Shown here: positions 47,319 to 57,423 of the stretch, piece after piece
Layout: each line of letters starts with the position of its first letter
Position numbering within the stretch: the first letter of the stretch is position 1
Source of the DNA: JBNIDL01 sp050108195
Lineage (GTDB): Bacteria; Pseudomonadota; Gammaproteobacteria; Enterobacterales; Enterobacteriaceae
Assembly (NCBI GenBank): GCA_050108195.1
Contig: JBNIDL010000001.1
Coordinates: 186,001-250,000, forward strand
DNA length: 64,000 nucleotides
Direction of reading: 5' to 3'
Notes under the pieces: generated by a model
The model's database searches: none
The model's input: only the letters and a program-made list of their open reading frames with translations
What the model was told of the DNA's origin: nothing
Translations under genes and position numbers: made by a program

Positions 47319-49010
47319 TCAAAATTTATAATCAGGAGTAGACATCATTTTATCATTAGATTTATTATCTTTAGGAAAAGCAATTACATTTTTTATAGAT
47401 TTTGAATTTGTTAGTAACATTAATATTCTGTCTAATCCTAATCCAATACCTGCATGTGGTGGCGTTCCATATTTTAATGCTTTTATAAAATATCCAAATT
47501 GTTTATTTCTCATGCTCTTGTTTATCTTAATAATATCAAATATTTTTTTTTGTAGTTTATGGTTTTTTATTCTTGATGAACCACTACCTATTTCTACTCC
47601 GTTTATTACCAAATCACAAGCAGTAGATTTATAACTAATAGGATTTTTAATAAATTTTTTAATATTTAAATTTTTAGGTTCAGTAAAAATATGATGCATA
47701 GGAGATATTTTATTGTTTTTATCTTTTTTAAACATAGGATAGCCTACTATCCATACTGGTTTCCAATCGTTATAATTTATTAAATTAAGATCCTTTCCTA
47801 TTAAGTTTCTAATAAACCCAATTGATTTTATAGAACTTTTCGTTTTTCCAGTTACTATTATTATAATTTCATCTATTTCTATTTTTTTTTGTAAAATTTT
47901 TTCTAGAATTCTAAATTCTACAAAAATAAAATTTTTATTTTTTAAATAACAAATTTTCGCATATTTTTTGTTAGAATAAATTATATAAATTAAATTAACT
48001 TTATATTTTTTAATTTTTTTATAATATTTATTTAATTTTTTTAATATAACTTTATTTTTGTCATTTATTTTTAATATTTTACTTTTTAATTTATAGTCAA
48101 ATTTTTTAAACAATAATTTTTGTAGTATTTCTTCTTCTTTTAATTTTATATTTATTAAATTAAAAGGTATTCTTAAATCTGGTTTATCTGAACCAAATTT
48201 TTTAATTGAATCTTTGTATTTTATTTTTTTAAATTTTGGCAATTTAAAATTTAATGTTTTTAGCCAAATTTTGTATATTAATTTTTCTGATAATTTCATT
48301 ATATAAGAAATATTTACAAAAGATGACTCTATATCTATTTGTGTAAATTCGGGCTGTCTGTCTGATCTTAAATCTTCATTTCTGAAACATTTCGCTAATT
48401 GATAATATTTTTCTATTCCAGAAATCATTAAAAGTTGCTTAAATATTTGAGGAGATTGTGGTAATGCATAAAATTTTTTTTTTGTTTTGCTAATTACTAA
48501 ATAATCTTTAGCCCCTTCTGAACTAGATTTAGAAAGTATTGGTGTTTCAACTTCTAAAAAATTTTTTCTATCTAAAAAATTTCTAATAATTTTTACTACA
48601 TTAGATCTTAATATTAAGTTTTTCTTTAAATTTACGTTTCTTAACTCTAAATATCTGAATTTAAGATAGTTATCATTTTTCAAATCAGAATAAATGTCTA
48701 TCGGTAAAGGTAAAGATTTATTTATTATTTTTAAATTTTTAGCAATTACCTCTATTTTTCCAGTTTTTATATTTTTATTTATTTTATCTTTTGGTCTTTT
48801 TTTTATTATTCCATTTACCTCTAAACAAAATTCATTTTTTATTTTTTTTAATATCTTTTTATTTTTTTTAGTATTTATCTTTATTTGTATAATTTCATTT
48901 TTACTTCTTATATCCATAAATGCTATTTTTCCAAAAACTCTAAATTTATTTACCCATCCATTTACTTTGACTTTTTTTCCTATATTTTTTTTACTCAACA
49001 AATATTTCAT
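47319..49010 (-). CDS. aspS: Aspartyl-tRNA synthetase
   Basis: Class II AspRS of the bacterial type. The 563 residues (590 in E. coli) include the N-terminal OB anticodon domain (GWVNKFRVFGKIAFMDIR), motif 1, motif 2 in CFRNEDLRSDRQPEFTQIDIE near 213, the bacterial GAD insertion (about 285-420, Lys-rich and divergent), SPMHHIFTEP, and motif 3 GIGLGLDRILMLLT near 530. The end NDKMMSTP is characteristic. Confidence 0.96.
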   Translation of the reverse strand: MKYLLSKKNIGKKVKVNGWVNKFRVFGKIAFMDIRSKNEIIQIKINTKKNKKILKKIKNEFCLEVNGIIKKRPKDKINKNIKTGKIEVIAKNLKIINKSLPLPIDIYSDLKNDNYLKFRYLELRNVNLKKNLILRSNVVKIIRNFLDRKNFLEVETPILSKSSSEGAKDYLVISKTKKKFYALPQSPQIFKQLLMISGIEKYYQLAKCFRNEDLRSDRQPEFTQIDIESSFVNISYIMKLSEKLIYKIWLKTLNFKLPKFKKIKYKDSIKKFGSDKPDLRIPFNLINIKLKEEEILQKLLFKKFDYKLKSKILKINDKNKVILKKLNKYYKKIKKYKVNLIYIIYSNKKYAKICYLKNKNFIFVEFRILEKILQKKIEIDEIIIIVTGKTKSSIKSIGFIRNLIGKDLNLINYNDWKPVWIVGYPMFKKDKNNKISPMHHIFTEPKNLNIKKFIKNPISYKSTACDLVINGVEIGSGSSRIKNHKLQKKIFDIIKINKSMRNKQFGYFIKALKYGTPPHAGIGLGLDRILMLLTNSKSIKNVIAFPKDNKSNDKMMSTPDYKF

Positions 49011-49138
49011 TTCAAACCTTTTTTAATTAAATTATTTTATTATATTATATTAAATTAATTTAGTTTTTAAATAATATTTATGTATACTTCTTATACAAAA
49101 TTTAATTTTTCTAATTTAAATTTAATTAATTATTTAAT

Positions 49139-50860
49139 ATGAACCTTTATAAAAAAATATTTAAAATAATTCACAAATCATTTAATTTTTTTAAAATTTA
49201 TGATCTATCCTTGATAAAAATTAAAAGAATAAAGAATATTAATTTTGGCGATTATCAAATATATGGTTTAGTAAATTTTTTTAAAATCAAGAAAATTAAA
49301 TTTAATTTGTTATTAAAAATAATAAAAAAAAATTTTGAAAAAACCATTTTTATAAAAAAAATAAAAATTTGTAAATTTAATATAATAAATATATTTATAG
49401 ATAATAAATGGTTAGAAAATAAGATTAATAATATCTCTTTTTCCTATAGAATAGGAGTTGAGAAAATAAAAAATTCAAAAAATATTGTTATAGATTACTC
49501 TTCTCCTAATATGGCTAAAGAACTCCATGTTGGTCATTTAAGATCAACTATAATTGGTGATTCTATGTTTCGTATTTTATCTTTTTTAGGATATAAAGTT
49601 ATTAAATCTAACCATATTGGAGATTGGGGCTGGCAATTTGGTGCTATAATAGCTTATTTAAAAACAAAAAAAATTAATATATCTAAATACAATATAGAAA
49701 ATATATATTACAAATCTAAAAATTTATATAAATATAAAAAAAATTTTAATTTGTTGTCTGACAAATATACATTAAAATTACAAAATAATAATATAAAATA
49801 TACAAAAATATGGAGAAAAATAATAAATATTTCGAAGAAAGAGAATAATTTTATATACAATTTATTGAATGTTAATTTAACTGATGAAGATATATATGGA
49901 GAAAGTTTTTATAAAAATATTATACCTGGAATTATTAAAGATTTATTAAATAAAAACATAGCAAAAAAAGAAAAAAATTTTACTTTAATTAAATTAAAAA
50001 AGTTTAAAAATAAAGCTGGTAAAACTATGGGTATAATAATAAAAAAAAATAATGGAATTTATTTATATCCAATTATAGATATAGCTTGCATAAAATACAG
50101 AGTTCAATTATTAAAAGCAAACAGAATTATTTATTATATAGATTCAAGGCAGAATAGGTATTTATCTCAAATATGGGAAATATCTAAAAAAGCAGGATAT
50201 ATTAATGAAAAAGTTTCTTTAGAACATCACTGTTTTGGAATGATTTTAAATAAAAATAAAAAACCATTTAAAACAAGATCTGGTAAAAATATAAAATTAA
50301 AGAAACTTTTGCTTGAAGCAATTTCAAAAGCTAAAAATTTATTAATTAATAAAAGAACAAATCTAAACAAAAAGAACATCGAAAAAATATCACAGAATTT
50401 AGGTATTGGATCTATAAAATATTTTGATTTATCTAGAAATAGGAAAAAAGATTATATTTTTAAATGGAAAGAAATACTTAAATTAAATGGTAACACTTGT
50501 CCTTATATACAATATTCTTATGTAAGGATAATTTCTATAATAAAAAAACTAAAAATAAATTTATTCAAATTTAAAAACAGAATAATTTTAAATACAAAAA
50601 CAGAAAGAAAAATATTTTTAAAAATAATCCAATTAGAAGAAATAATCACAGAAATAAAAAATAAGAGTATGGTAAATATTTTATGTAACTATCTTTATGA
50701 TATTTCTGTTTTATTTAACTCTTTTTATGAAGAAAGTAAGATAATAACAGAAAAGAATATATTATTAAAATTAAGTAAAATACAATTAATAATTTTAATT
50801 GCAAGGGTTATAAAAAAAAGTTTAAATTTTTTAGGAATAAAAACTGTTGAAGTAATGTAA
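49139..50860 (+). CDS. argS: Arginyl-tRNA synthetase
   Basis: Class I ArgRS. The 573 residues (577 in E. coli) show the N-terminal Add1 domain, the HIGH motif as ELHVGHLRST near 128, SNHIGDWGWQFG near 159, the tyrosine-rich YYIDSRQNRYLSQ segment, GMILNKNKKPFKTRSG in place of a KMSKS loop, and a helical anticodon domain with YIQYSYVRI. It is divergent from aspS, as the synteny block predicts. Confidence 0.96.
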   Translation: MNLYKKIFKIIHKSFNFFKIYDLSLIKIKRIKNINFGDYQIYGLVNFFKIKKIKFNLLLKIIKKNFEKTIFIKKIKICKFNIINIFIDNKWLENKINNISFSYRIGVEKIKNSKNIVIDYSSPNMAKELHVGHLRSTIIGDSMFRILSFLGYKVIKSNHIGDWGWQFGAIIAYLKTKKINISKYNIENIYYKSKNLYKYKKNFNLLSDKYTLKLQNNNIKYTKIWRKIINISKKENNFIYNLLNVNLTDEDIYGESFYKNIIPGIIKDLLNKNIAKKEKNFTLIKLKKFKNKAGKTMGIIIKKNNGIYLYPIIDIACIKYRVQLLKANRIIYYIDSRQNRYLSQIWEISKKAGYINEKVSLEHHCFGMILNKNKKPFKTRSGKNIKLKKLLLEAISKAKNLLINKRTNLNKKNIEKISQNLGIGSIKYFDLSRNRKKDYIFKWKEILKLNGNTCPYIQYSYVRIISIIKKLKINLFKFKNRIILNTKTERKIFLKIIQLEEIITEIKNKSMVNILCNYLYDISVLFNSFYEESKIITEKNILLKLSKIQLIILIARVIKKSLNFLGIKTVEVM

Positions 50861-50874
50861 AAATTGATTTAATT

Positions 50875-52371
50875 TCATAATTTTATTTTGGTAGTAAATA
50901 AAGTAATAAGATAAGTTGAAATTCCTATAAAAATTAGAAATATTATTTTCAAAAACCTAAGAAATATTTTATCTTTTTCTAAAATTGTCACAAAATTAAG
51001 CATTATAAATAATACTAGAGACATAGTAATAGATGATAATATTATCTTTAAAAAAAAATTAATCCATCCTTTTTCAAGATAAATTTTATACTTAGACTTT
51101 GTTTTATAAAATAATAATAAAGCATTAATGCAAGAAGAAATGCTTAATGAAATATAAAAAATATAATATATTGATTTTTTTATAATAAATAAATTAATAA
51201 GTTGTGAAAATAACAATGTTATTATAGACATTAATATCGGTGTATTTACATCATTTTTTGAATATAAGTTAGTGGTAAGTATTTTTACAAAGGTATTGCC
51301 TATTATAGATATAGAATAACTTTTAACAATTTTACTTGTCATAATTGTATCAAAATAAGAAAATTTTCCGTATTGAAATAAAGTTATAATGATTGGTTTA
51401 GATAATATCATAATAGCTATAGAACTAGGAATACTAAATAAAAATCCAAGTTTTAATCCATAGTTAAACACATTTTTGTTTTTATAAAAAAAATTATTTT
51501 TTGTAAGTAATGGTAATAATATTACAGTAATTGTTACTCCTAACACTCCAACAGGCAAGTCAATTAATCTGTCTGCGTAATAAGACCAAGATATTGAACC
51601 TGATATAAAAAGAGATATAAACATTATATTAATAATTCCAGAAGATTGCAGAATAATACTATTTATACTTATTAAAAATAACTTTTTAAATGCCATTTTT
51701 ATATCCTTATCAAAAATGTTAAATTTTGGAAATATTGATATTTTTATTTTATTTAAATATTTAAGTTGTATTATTAGCTGTAATATACTACCGAAAATTA
51801 CTGACCAAGCTAACACTAATATAGAAGATTTATTTATTACAAAAAAAAGTAATATAAAAATTATTATTACCAAATTTAATAAAATTGGCATAATAGATAT
51901 TATGGTAAAATATTTCCAAGAATAAAGTATAGAGTTTATAAAAGAAGTTATAGAAATAATTATTAAGTATGGAGTTGTTATTTTTGATATTTTTAAAGTT
52001 AAATTATATTTTTTTAAATTTATTAAAAATCCTGGAGCTAATATTTTTATTAAATTTTTAATATTTAATAAATATAAAACAGTTATTATACCAACTATTA
52101 TTATAATTAATCCTATAGAATTAGATATAAATTTTTGTAAATCTTTTTTATTTTTTTTTTTTTTTATTAATATTGGTACAAATGTTTGATATATTGTATT
52201 CTCACTAAAAGTTTTTTTGAATGCATTTGGAATTTTGAAAGATATAAAAAATGAATCTGTTTTATTGCCTATTCCAAATATATATGCTATAATAGTATCC
52301 CTGATAAAACCAAACAATCTTGATATAAAAGTAATAGAGCTAATTTTAATAAATAGTTTGAATAAATTCAT
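50875..52371 (-). CDS. murJ: Lipid II flippase MurJ
   Basis: MurJ moves lipid II across the inner membrane for peptidoglycan synthesis. The 498 residues (511 in E. coli) are predicted to span the membrane about 14 times. Matches include the start SSITFISRLFGFIRDTIIAYIFG, the AFKKTFSENTIYQTFVPIL loop, SWSYYADRLIDLPVGVLGVTI near 225 and PIIITLFQYGKF. Together with mepM it indicates that some cell wall is still made. Confidence 0.94.
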   Translation of the reverse strand: MNLFKLFIKISSITFISRLFGFIRDTIIAYIFGIGNKTDSFFISFKIPNAFKKTFSENTIYQTFVPILIKKKKNKKDLQKFISNSIGLIIIIVGIITVLYLLNIKNLIKILAPGFLINLKKYNLTLKISKITTPYLIIISITSFINSILYSWKYFTIISIMPILLNLVIIIFILLFFVINKSSILVLAWSVIFGSILQLIIQLKYLNKIKISIFPKFNIFDKDIKMAFKKLFLISINSIILQSSGIINIMFISLFISGSISWSYYADRLIDLPVGVLGVTITVILLPLLTKNNFFYKNKNVFNYGLKLGFLFSIPSSIAIMILSKPIIITLFQYGKFSYFDTIMTSKIVKSYSISIIGNTFVKILTTNLYSKNDVNTPILMSIITLLFSQLINLFIIKKSIYYIFYISLSISSCINALLLFYKTKSKYKIYLEKGWINFFLKIILSSITMSLVLFIMLNFVTILEKDKIFLRFLKIIFLIFIGISTYLITLFTTKIKL

Positions 52372-52453
52372 ATTATTTTATTTCTAAAAAAAAATATTTT
52401 TTTATTAAAATAATTGAATTAAGTATATAACTAATTTTATTGTAATATTTAAA

Positions 52454-53575
52454 ATGAAGAAAAAAAAAATTGTTGTTGCAATGTCTGGAGGTGTAGATTC
52501 TACAGTAGCCGCTTGGATTTTGAAAAGGAAAGGATACTATGTTGAAGGTCTATTTATGAAAAACTGGGAAGAAGAAAATTCGATAGACTACTGTAGTTCT
52601 AAAAAAGATTCTCTAGATGCCGAAAATTCTTGTAAAAAAATAGGAATAAAATTTAATAAAGTGAATTTTTCTTATGAATATTGGAATAAGGTTTTTAAAA
52701 AATTAATAATAGGTTATAAATTAGGTTATACTCCAAATCCAGATATTTTATGTAATAAAGAAATAAAATTTAAATTATTCCTTGACTTTTCTTTAAAAGT
52801 TTTAAAAGCAAATTATATAGCAACTGGACATTATGTAAGAAAAAAAAAGATAAATGGCAAATATTGTCTTTTAAAAGGGTTAGATAAAAAAAAAGATCAA
52901 AGTTATTTTTTACATTTAATAAATCATAAAATAATAAGTAAATGTATTTTTCCTATAGGAAATTTTTATAAATCTTATACAAGAAGTGTTGCTACTAAAT
53001 TAAATAGAAAAATTGCTAATAAAAAAAGTTCTTGTGGAATATGTTTTATTGGAAAAAAAAATTTTAAAAAGTTTATTATGAAATATATACCTAAAAAGAA
53101 AGGAAATATTTTAGATTTAAACGGAAATAAAATAGGAGAACACGATGGGTCACATTATTATACTATTGGTCAAAGAAAAGGGTTGATGATAGGTGGAATA
53201 CCTGGATTTGAAAGTTATCCATGGTATGTAGTTAAAAAAGACTCAAAAAAAAATATAATATATGTCTCTCAAGATTTAACTGACGTTAAATTATATTCTA
53301 GTGGATGTATAATAAAAGATGTTAATTGGATATTGTCTGAATTTCCTTATAATCCAATAAAATGTACTGTAAAAATTAGATATTCTTCAAAAGAAATAAT
53401 ATGTATTATATTTGTTAAAAAACTAAAAAATAAAGTGGAAATCTACTTTAATAAACCAATTAAATTTATATCTTTAGGTCAATCAGCTGTAATTTACTAT
53501 GGAAATTATTGTCTTGGAGGTGGTATTATAGAAAAACTTATAGATATGAAAAATAATATTTTTAATTTTTTTTAG
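52454..53575 (+). CDS. mnmA: tRNA-specific 2-thiouridylase MnmA
   Basis: MnmA makes 2-thiouridine at position 34 of Lys, Glu and Gln tRNAs. The 373 residues (368 in E. coli) contain the PP-loop AMSGGVDSTVAAW near 9, FMKNWEEE, NPDILCNKEIKF with the first catalytic Cys near 96, GHYVRKK, and SSCGICFIGKKNF with the second Cys near 195. The C-terminal beta-barrel has YTIGQRKGLMIGG. It is followed by purB with hflD deleted from between. Confidence 0.96.
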   Translation: MKKKKIVVAMSGGVDSTVAAWILKRKGYYVEGLFMKNWEEENSIDYCSSKKDSLDAENSCKKIGIKFNKVNFSYEYWNKVFKKLIIGYKLGYTPNPDILCNKEIKFKLFLDFSLKVLKANYIATGHYVRKKKINGKYCLLKGLDKKKDQSYFLHLINHKIISKCIFPIGNFYKSYTRSVATKLNRKIANKKSSCGICFIGKKNFKKFIMKYIPKKKGNILDLNGNKIGEHDGSHYYTIGQRKGLMIGGIPGFESYPWYVVKKDSKKNIIYVSQDLTDVKLYSSGCIIKDVNWILSEFPYNPIKCTVKIRYSSKEIICIIFVKKLKNKVEIYFNKPIKFISLGQSAVIYYGNYCLGGGIIEKLIDMKNNIFNFF

Positions 53576-53598
53576 ATTTTTTTTGATAGGTATTTGTT

Positions 53599-54999
53599 TT
53601 GATAAAACTTTGTTCTTTGACTGCTATAAGCCCTATTGATGGTAGATATAATAATATAGTAAAACATTTAAGATTAATTTTTAGCGAGTTCGCACTTTTT
53701 AAATTAAGAGTGAAAATTGAAATATGTTGGTTAAAAGAACTTATAAAAAATGGAATAATAAAAAAATCAAATTTATTTGATAATAGAATATTTTATTACT
53801 TAGATAGTATTTTTAAAAATTTTAGTATTGAAGATGCTAAAAAAATAAAAAATATAGAAAAATTAACAAATCATGACGTTAAGTCAGTAGAATATTTTGT
53901 AAAGAAAAAAATTTCTTGTATAAAAAGGTTGTCTAAAGTAAAAGAATTTGTTCACTTTGCATGTACTTCTGAAGATATAAATAACATATCTTACGCAATA
54001 ATATTAAAAGAAATTAGAAAGTCGTTTATTCTACCAAATTGGAAAATTTTAATAAATTTAATTAATAAGATATCTTACGAATATTCTGATTTATCAATGT
54101 TATCTTATACTCATGGTCAACCAGCAACTCCTTCAACTTTAGGAAAAGAAATGGCTAATTTTTCATACAGAATGTATAGACAGTTGTTTCAATTAAAAAA
54201 AATAAAAATTTTAGGGAAAATGAATGGAACAGTAGGTAATTACAATGCACATTTTGTAGCTTATCCTAATATAAACTGGATTAAAATTACTAAAAAATTC
54301 GTTAAAAATTTTAATATTAATTGGAATCCTTTTACTACGCAAGTAGAACCATATGATTATATTATAGAAATATTAAATTGTATAATAAGATTTAATTTAA
54401 TACTTATTAAATTTTGTAAGGATATATGGATTTATGTATCTATGGGTTATCTTGAACAAAAATATCCATATAGTCAAATTGGATCATCTATTATGCCACA
54501 TAAAAAAAATCCTATATTTTTTGAAAATGCAGAAGGTAATTTAGGCCTATCTAATTCTATTATGCAATATTTATCTTCTAATATATCAATTTCTAGATTA
54601 CAAAGAGATTTATGTAATTCTACTTTGCTAAGAAATATAGGAAGTTCTTTATCTTATTCCTTTATAGCTTATACTGCAATAATAAATGGTATAAAGTGTA
54701 TAAAAATTAATAAGGAAAAAATATTAGAAGATTTAGATAAAAACTGGCAAATTTTATCTGAACCAATACAAACTATAATGAGAAAAAATTTAATAAACAA
54801 TTCTTATGAGAAACTAAAATTTTTTAATAAAAAAAATAGTATATCCAAAAAAGATATAAGAAATTTTATATCAAATTTAGACATCTCTAGAAAAGATAAA
54901 ACGTTGTTAAAAGAGTTAACTCCTAAAAAATATATTGGTTATTCTAAAAAATTTATAAAATTTTTAAAAAAAATAAAAAATAATGTTGATACAATTTAA
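53599..54999 (+). CDS. purB: Adenylosuccinate lyase
   Basis: PurB cleaves SAICAR and adenylosuccinate in purine synthesis. The 466 residues (456 in E. coli) start with TTG: MIKLCSLTAISPIDGRY aligns at once with E. coli MELSSLTAVSPVDGRY, and a weak ATAGGTATT precedes it. Motifs are TNHDVKSVEYF near 91, HFACTSEDINN, THGQPATPSTLGKEMAN, and the flexible signature loop GSSIMPHKKNPIFFENAEGN near 295 with the catalytic Ser. No other purine gene is in the window, so its role may be limited to IMP-AMP conversion. Confidence 0.95.
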   Translation: MIKLCSLTAISPIDGRYNNIVKHLRLIFSEFALFKLRVKIEICWLKELIKNGIIKKSNLFDNRIFYYLDSIFKNFSIEDAKKIKNIEKLTNHDVKSVEYFVKKKISCIKRLSKVKEFVHFACTSEDINNISYAIILKEIRKSFILPNWKILINLINKISYEYSDLSMLSYTHGQPATPSTLGKEMANFSYRMYRQLFQLKKIKILGKMNGTVGNYNAHFVAYPNINWIKITKKFVKNFNINWNPFTTQVEPYDYIIEILNCIIRFNLILIKFCKDIWIYVSMGYLEQKYPYSQIGSSIMPHKKNPIFFENAEGNLGLSNSIMQYLSSNISISRLQRDLCNSTLLRNIGSSLSYSFIAYTAIINGIKCIKINKEKILEDLDKNWQILSEPIQTIMRKNLINNSYEKLKFFNKKNSISKKDIRNFISNLDISRKDKTLLKELTPKKYIGYSKKFIKFLKKIKNNVDTI

Positions 55000-55005
55000 A
55001 AAAAA

Positions 55006-55782
55006 TTATTTATTTAAAAACAATTTTTTGAAGTTATTTTTTATAATATAAGACAATTCGATTATTGATATTTTTCTTATTTTTGATATATATTTGGCTA
55101 TATAATATAGATTATATGGTTCGTTTATTTTTCCTCTATAAGGATTTGGTGACAAATATGGAGAATCTGTTTCTATAAGTATTTTGTCTAATGGAACATA
55201 TTTTATAACTTCGTTTAAGAAAACATTTTTGAATGTAACTAACCCAGAAAAAGAAATGAAAAAATTTTTATTTATAAATATTTTAACTTTGTCTATTGTT
55301 TCATTAAAACAATGAATCATCCCATTTATATTTAAATTTTTTATTATATTTATAACATATTTACAAGAATTTCTCATATGAATTATTATTGGTTTTTTGT
55401 ATTTTTTGCTAATTTCTATATGTTTTAAAAAAGAATCAATTTGAACAAATTTATTAATATTTTTATGAGAAAAATCTAATCCAGTTTCTCCTATAGCAAT
55501 AACTTTTTTATAAGAAGAAAATTTATCTAATTTTTTGTAATTAAAATTATTATTTTTGCTTAGATTAAGTGGATGTATGCCACAAGACAACAATATGTTT
55601 GGAAAACTTTTAGATATATTTTTAATATAAATAAATTCTTTTAAAGAAGTACAAACATTTAAAAAAAGATAAACATGATTCTTTTTTGCTTTATTTATTA
55701 TTTTTAATATTTTTTTTTTACTGTTGAAAATATCTATTTTATGAATGTGACAATGTGAGTCTATTAAATATATTTTTTTCAT
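55006..55782 (-). CDS. ycfH: TatD-family metal-dependent hydrolase (YcfH)
   Basis: A TIM-barrel metal-dependent deoxyribonuclease family member. The 258 residues (265 in E. coli YcfH) have the metal site LIDSHCHIH at the start, CGIHPLN near 68, IGETGLDF with the conserved Glu near 97, IIHMRNS, HCFNE and the closing LIETDSPYLSP. Location directly after holB matches ycfH. The true substrate of YcfH is not well established. It overlaps holB by four bases. Confidence 0.92.
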   Translation of the reverse strand: MKKIYLIDSHCHIHKIDIFNSKKKILKIINKAKKNHVYLFLNVCTSLKEFIYIKNISKSFPNILLSCGIHPLNLSKNNNFNYKKLDKFSSYKKVIAIGETGLDFSHKNINKFVQIDSFLKHIEISKKYKKPIIIHMRNSCKYVINIIKNLNINGMIHCFNETIDKVKIFINKNFFISFSGLVTFKNVFLNEVIKYVPLDKILIETDSPYLSPNPYRGKINEPYNLYYIAKYISKIRKISIIELSYIIKNNFKKLFLNK

Positions 55783-56765
55783 TTAATTAAAAAATTTATA
55801 AAATATTGAAATATATACAAGCTGTCTTTATCATAACTGTATTTTTTTTTATATAAAACCCATTTATCTAAATTTTTTATTAAAAACCTTAAGTTATAAT
55901 AATTGTATGATTTGTATATTAAATTTAATATGTCTAAATTAGTTAAAAATTTGTTTTCTATGTTATATTTTTTTTTTATTAAATCTATTAAAAAACTTAA
56001 AAACCATTTTACTATATTTTCTTCTTTAAAAATTTTAAATATGTTGCATGTAAATTGAAATTTTTTATTTATTATAATTTTATACAATAAATTATAAAAA
56101 ATTTTCCTTTCCCCCCATTCTTTTGAATTAATTAATAAATAAGCCTTATAAGGAGCATATAAAGATAATCTTAAAGCTGATATACAAGAACTTTCTTTAC
56201 ATTTTACACCTGCGTCAATAAGCCACTTTAATCCTGAATTTTCTGAAGGCACCGATAAATTTAAAATTTTACATCTACTTAATATAGTAGGTATTATCAA
56301 TTCTTTATTGTAACATTTTATTAAAAAATATATATTTTTAGGAGGTTCTTCTAAAATTTTTAGTATAGCATTCATAGATTTTATAGTAAAAAATTCTATA
56401 TTCTTTATTAAGATTATTATTTTTTTACCTCTGTATGAACTATAATTTATAATATTTATGATTTTTTTTATTTCATAAATATTTATGCTGTTTTTTTTAT
56501 TTTTTCTTATTATATAAAGATCAGGATGCATTTTTTTATTTATTAAATTACAATCGTAACATTTATTACAAGGTCTAAAATTACTGTCAAATTCGTTGCA
56601 TAAAATCCATTTAGTTAACTCAATGCATAAAATACCAGTGCCATTTTTTTTTACGTTATAAAATATAATAGAATGATGATGCCTTTTATTTATATAGTAT
56701 TTTATTATGTTTTCATAACTTCCTTTTAACCATGGGTACAAATATTTTAAATTTTTTTTATCCAT
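55779..56765 (-). CDS. holB: DNA polymerase III delta' subunit
   Basis: Delta' is part of the clamp loader. The 328 residues (334 in E. coli) begin YPWLKGSYENIIKYY, as in E. coli. The zinc knuckle CNKCYDCNLINKKMHPDLYII near 72-92 and the AAA+ sensor block NAILKILEEPPKNIYFLI near 131, plus TILSRCKIL, are intact. The C-terminal collar domain is divergent. It overlaps tmk by 19 bases upstream and ycfH by four downstream. Confidence 0.94.
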   Translation of the reverse strand: MDKKNLKYLYPWLKGSYENIIKYYINKRHHHSIIFYNVKKNGTGILCIELTKWILCNEFDSNFRPCNKCYDCNLINKKMHPDLYIIRKNKKNSINIYEIKKIINIINYSSYRGKKIIILIKNIEFFTIKSMNAILKILEEPPKNIYFLIKCYNKELIIPTILSRCKILNLSVPSENSGLKWLIDAGVKCKESSCISALRLSLYAPYKAYLLINSKEWGERKIFYNLLYKIIINKKFQFTCNIFKIFKEENIVKWFLSFLIDLIKKKYNIENKFLTNLDILNLIYKSYNYYNLRFLIKNLDKWVLYKKKYSYDKDSLYIFQYFINFLIK

Positions 56766-57379
56766 GATTTTAAGTAATTTTTAACATTTTTAAAAATTAA
56801 TTTTGTAGGTTTATTAGAATTCAAAATTATTACATTTTTATTTTTTTTCATTATTTTTTTGTACCTTCTTCTTACTTTATAAAAAAAATTAATTCTCTTT
56901 TTCTCTATTATGTCAAGTTTTCTATTTTTTTTTATTCTTTCAAATCCTATTTTGGGATTTATATCTAAATAAAATATTAAATCTGGTTCGACATTTTTCA
57001 CTATTATTTTATTTAAATTTTTTATTAATATGTTAATGTTTTTATTGTAACTTCCTTGATAAGCTTCTGAAGAAAATTTGTATCTATCACTTATAACCCA
57101 ATAATTATTATTTAAATAAGGTTTGATTATATTTGATACTAATTGTGATCTTGCAGCATAAAAAATTAATAATTCTGTGTAATAGTTTATTTTTTCTAAT
57201 TTATTAGATTTTTTTATAATTTTTCCTAAAATTCTAGATAAAGGCGTGCCCCCTGGATCACATACTTTTATTAATTTTTCTATTTTATATTTATTTTTTA
57301 GAACTTTATATATAAATTTTACTAAAGTTGTTTTTCCAGAACCATCTAATCCTTCTACTACAATAAATTTACTTTTCAT
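56747..57379 (-). CDS. tmk: Thymidylate kinase
   Basis: Tmk phosphorylates dTMP to dTDP. The 210 residues (213 in E. coli) carry the P-loop VVEGLDGSGKTTLV near 7-20, DPGGTPLSRIL, the ARSQLV helix and the DR[YF] motif in ISDRYKFSSEAYQG near 96. mltG, usually just upstream, is missing; pabC is next at a distance of 44 bases. Confidence 0.96.
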   Translation of the reverse strand: MKSKFIVVEGLDGSGKTTLVKFIYKVLKNKYKIEKLIKVCDPGGTPLSRILGKIIKKSNKLEKINYYTELLIFYAARSQLVSNIIKPYLNNNYWVISDRYKFSSEAYQGSYNKNINILIKNLNKIIVKNVEPDLIFYLDINPKIGFERIKKNRKLDIIEKKRINFFYKVRRRYKKIMKKNKNVIILNSNKPTKLIFKNVKNYLKSWIKKI

Positions 57380-57423
57380 TTTTTTAATATTAAAAGTTAT
57401 ATTTTTATAATTAAAAATTTTTG

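Noticed and set aside
48694..49026. Hydrophobic frames opposite Lys-rich genes (for example 48694-49026, 5118-5465, 38473-38790, 58875-59183)
   Set aside because: Antisense of AAA/AAT-rich coding gives Phe/Ile/Leu-rich frames. They lie wholly inside conserved genes and match no family I recognise.
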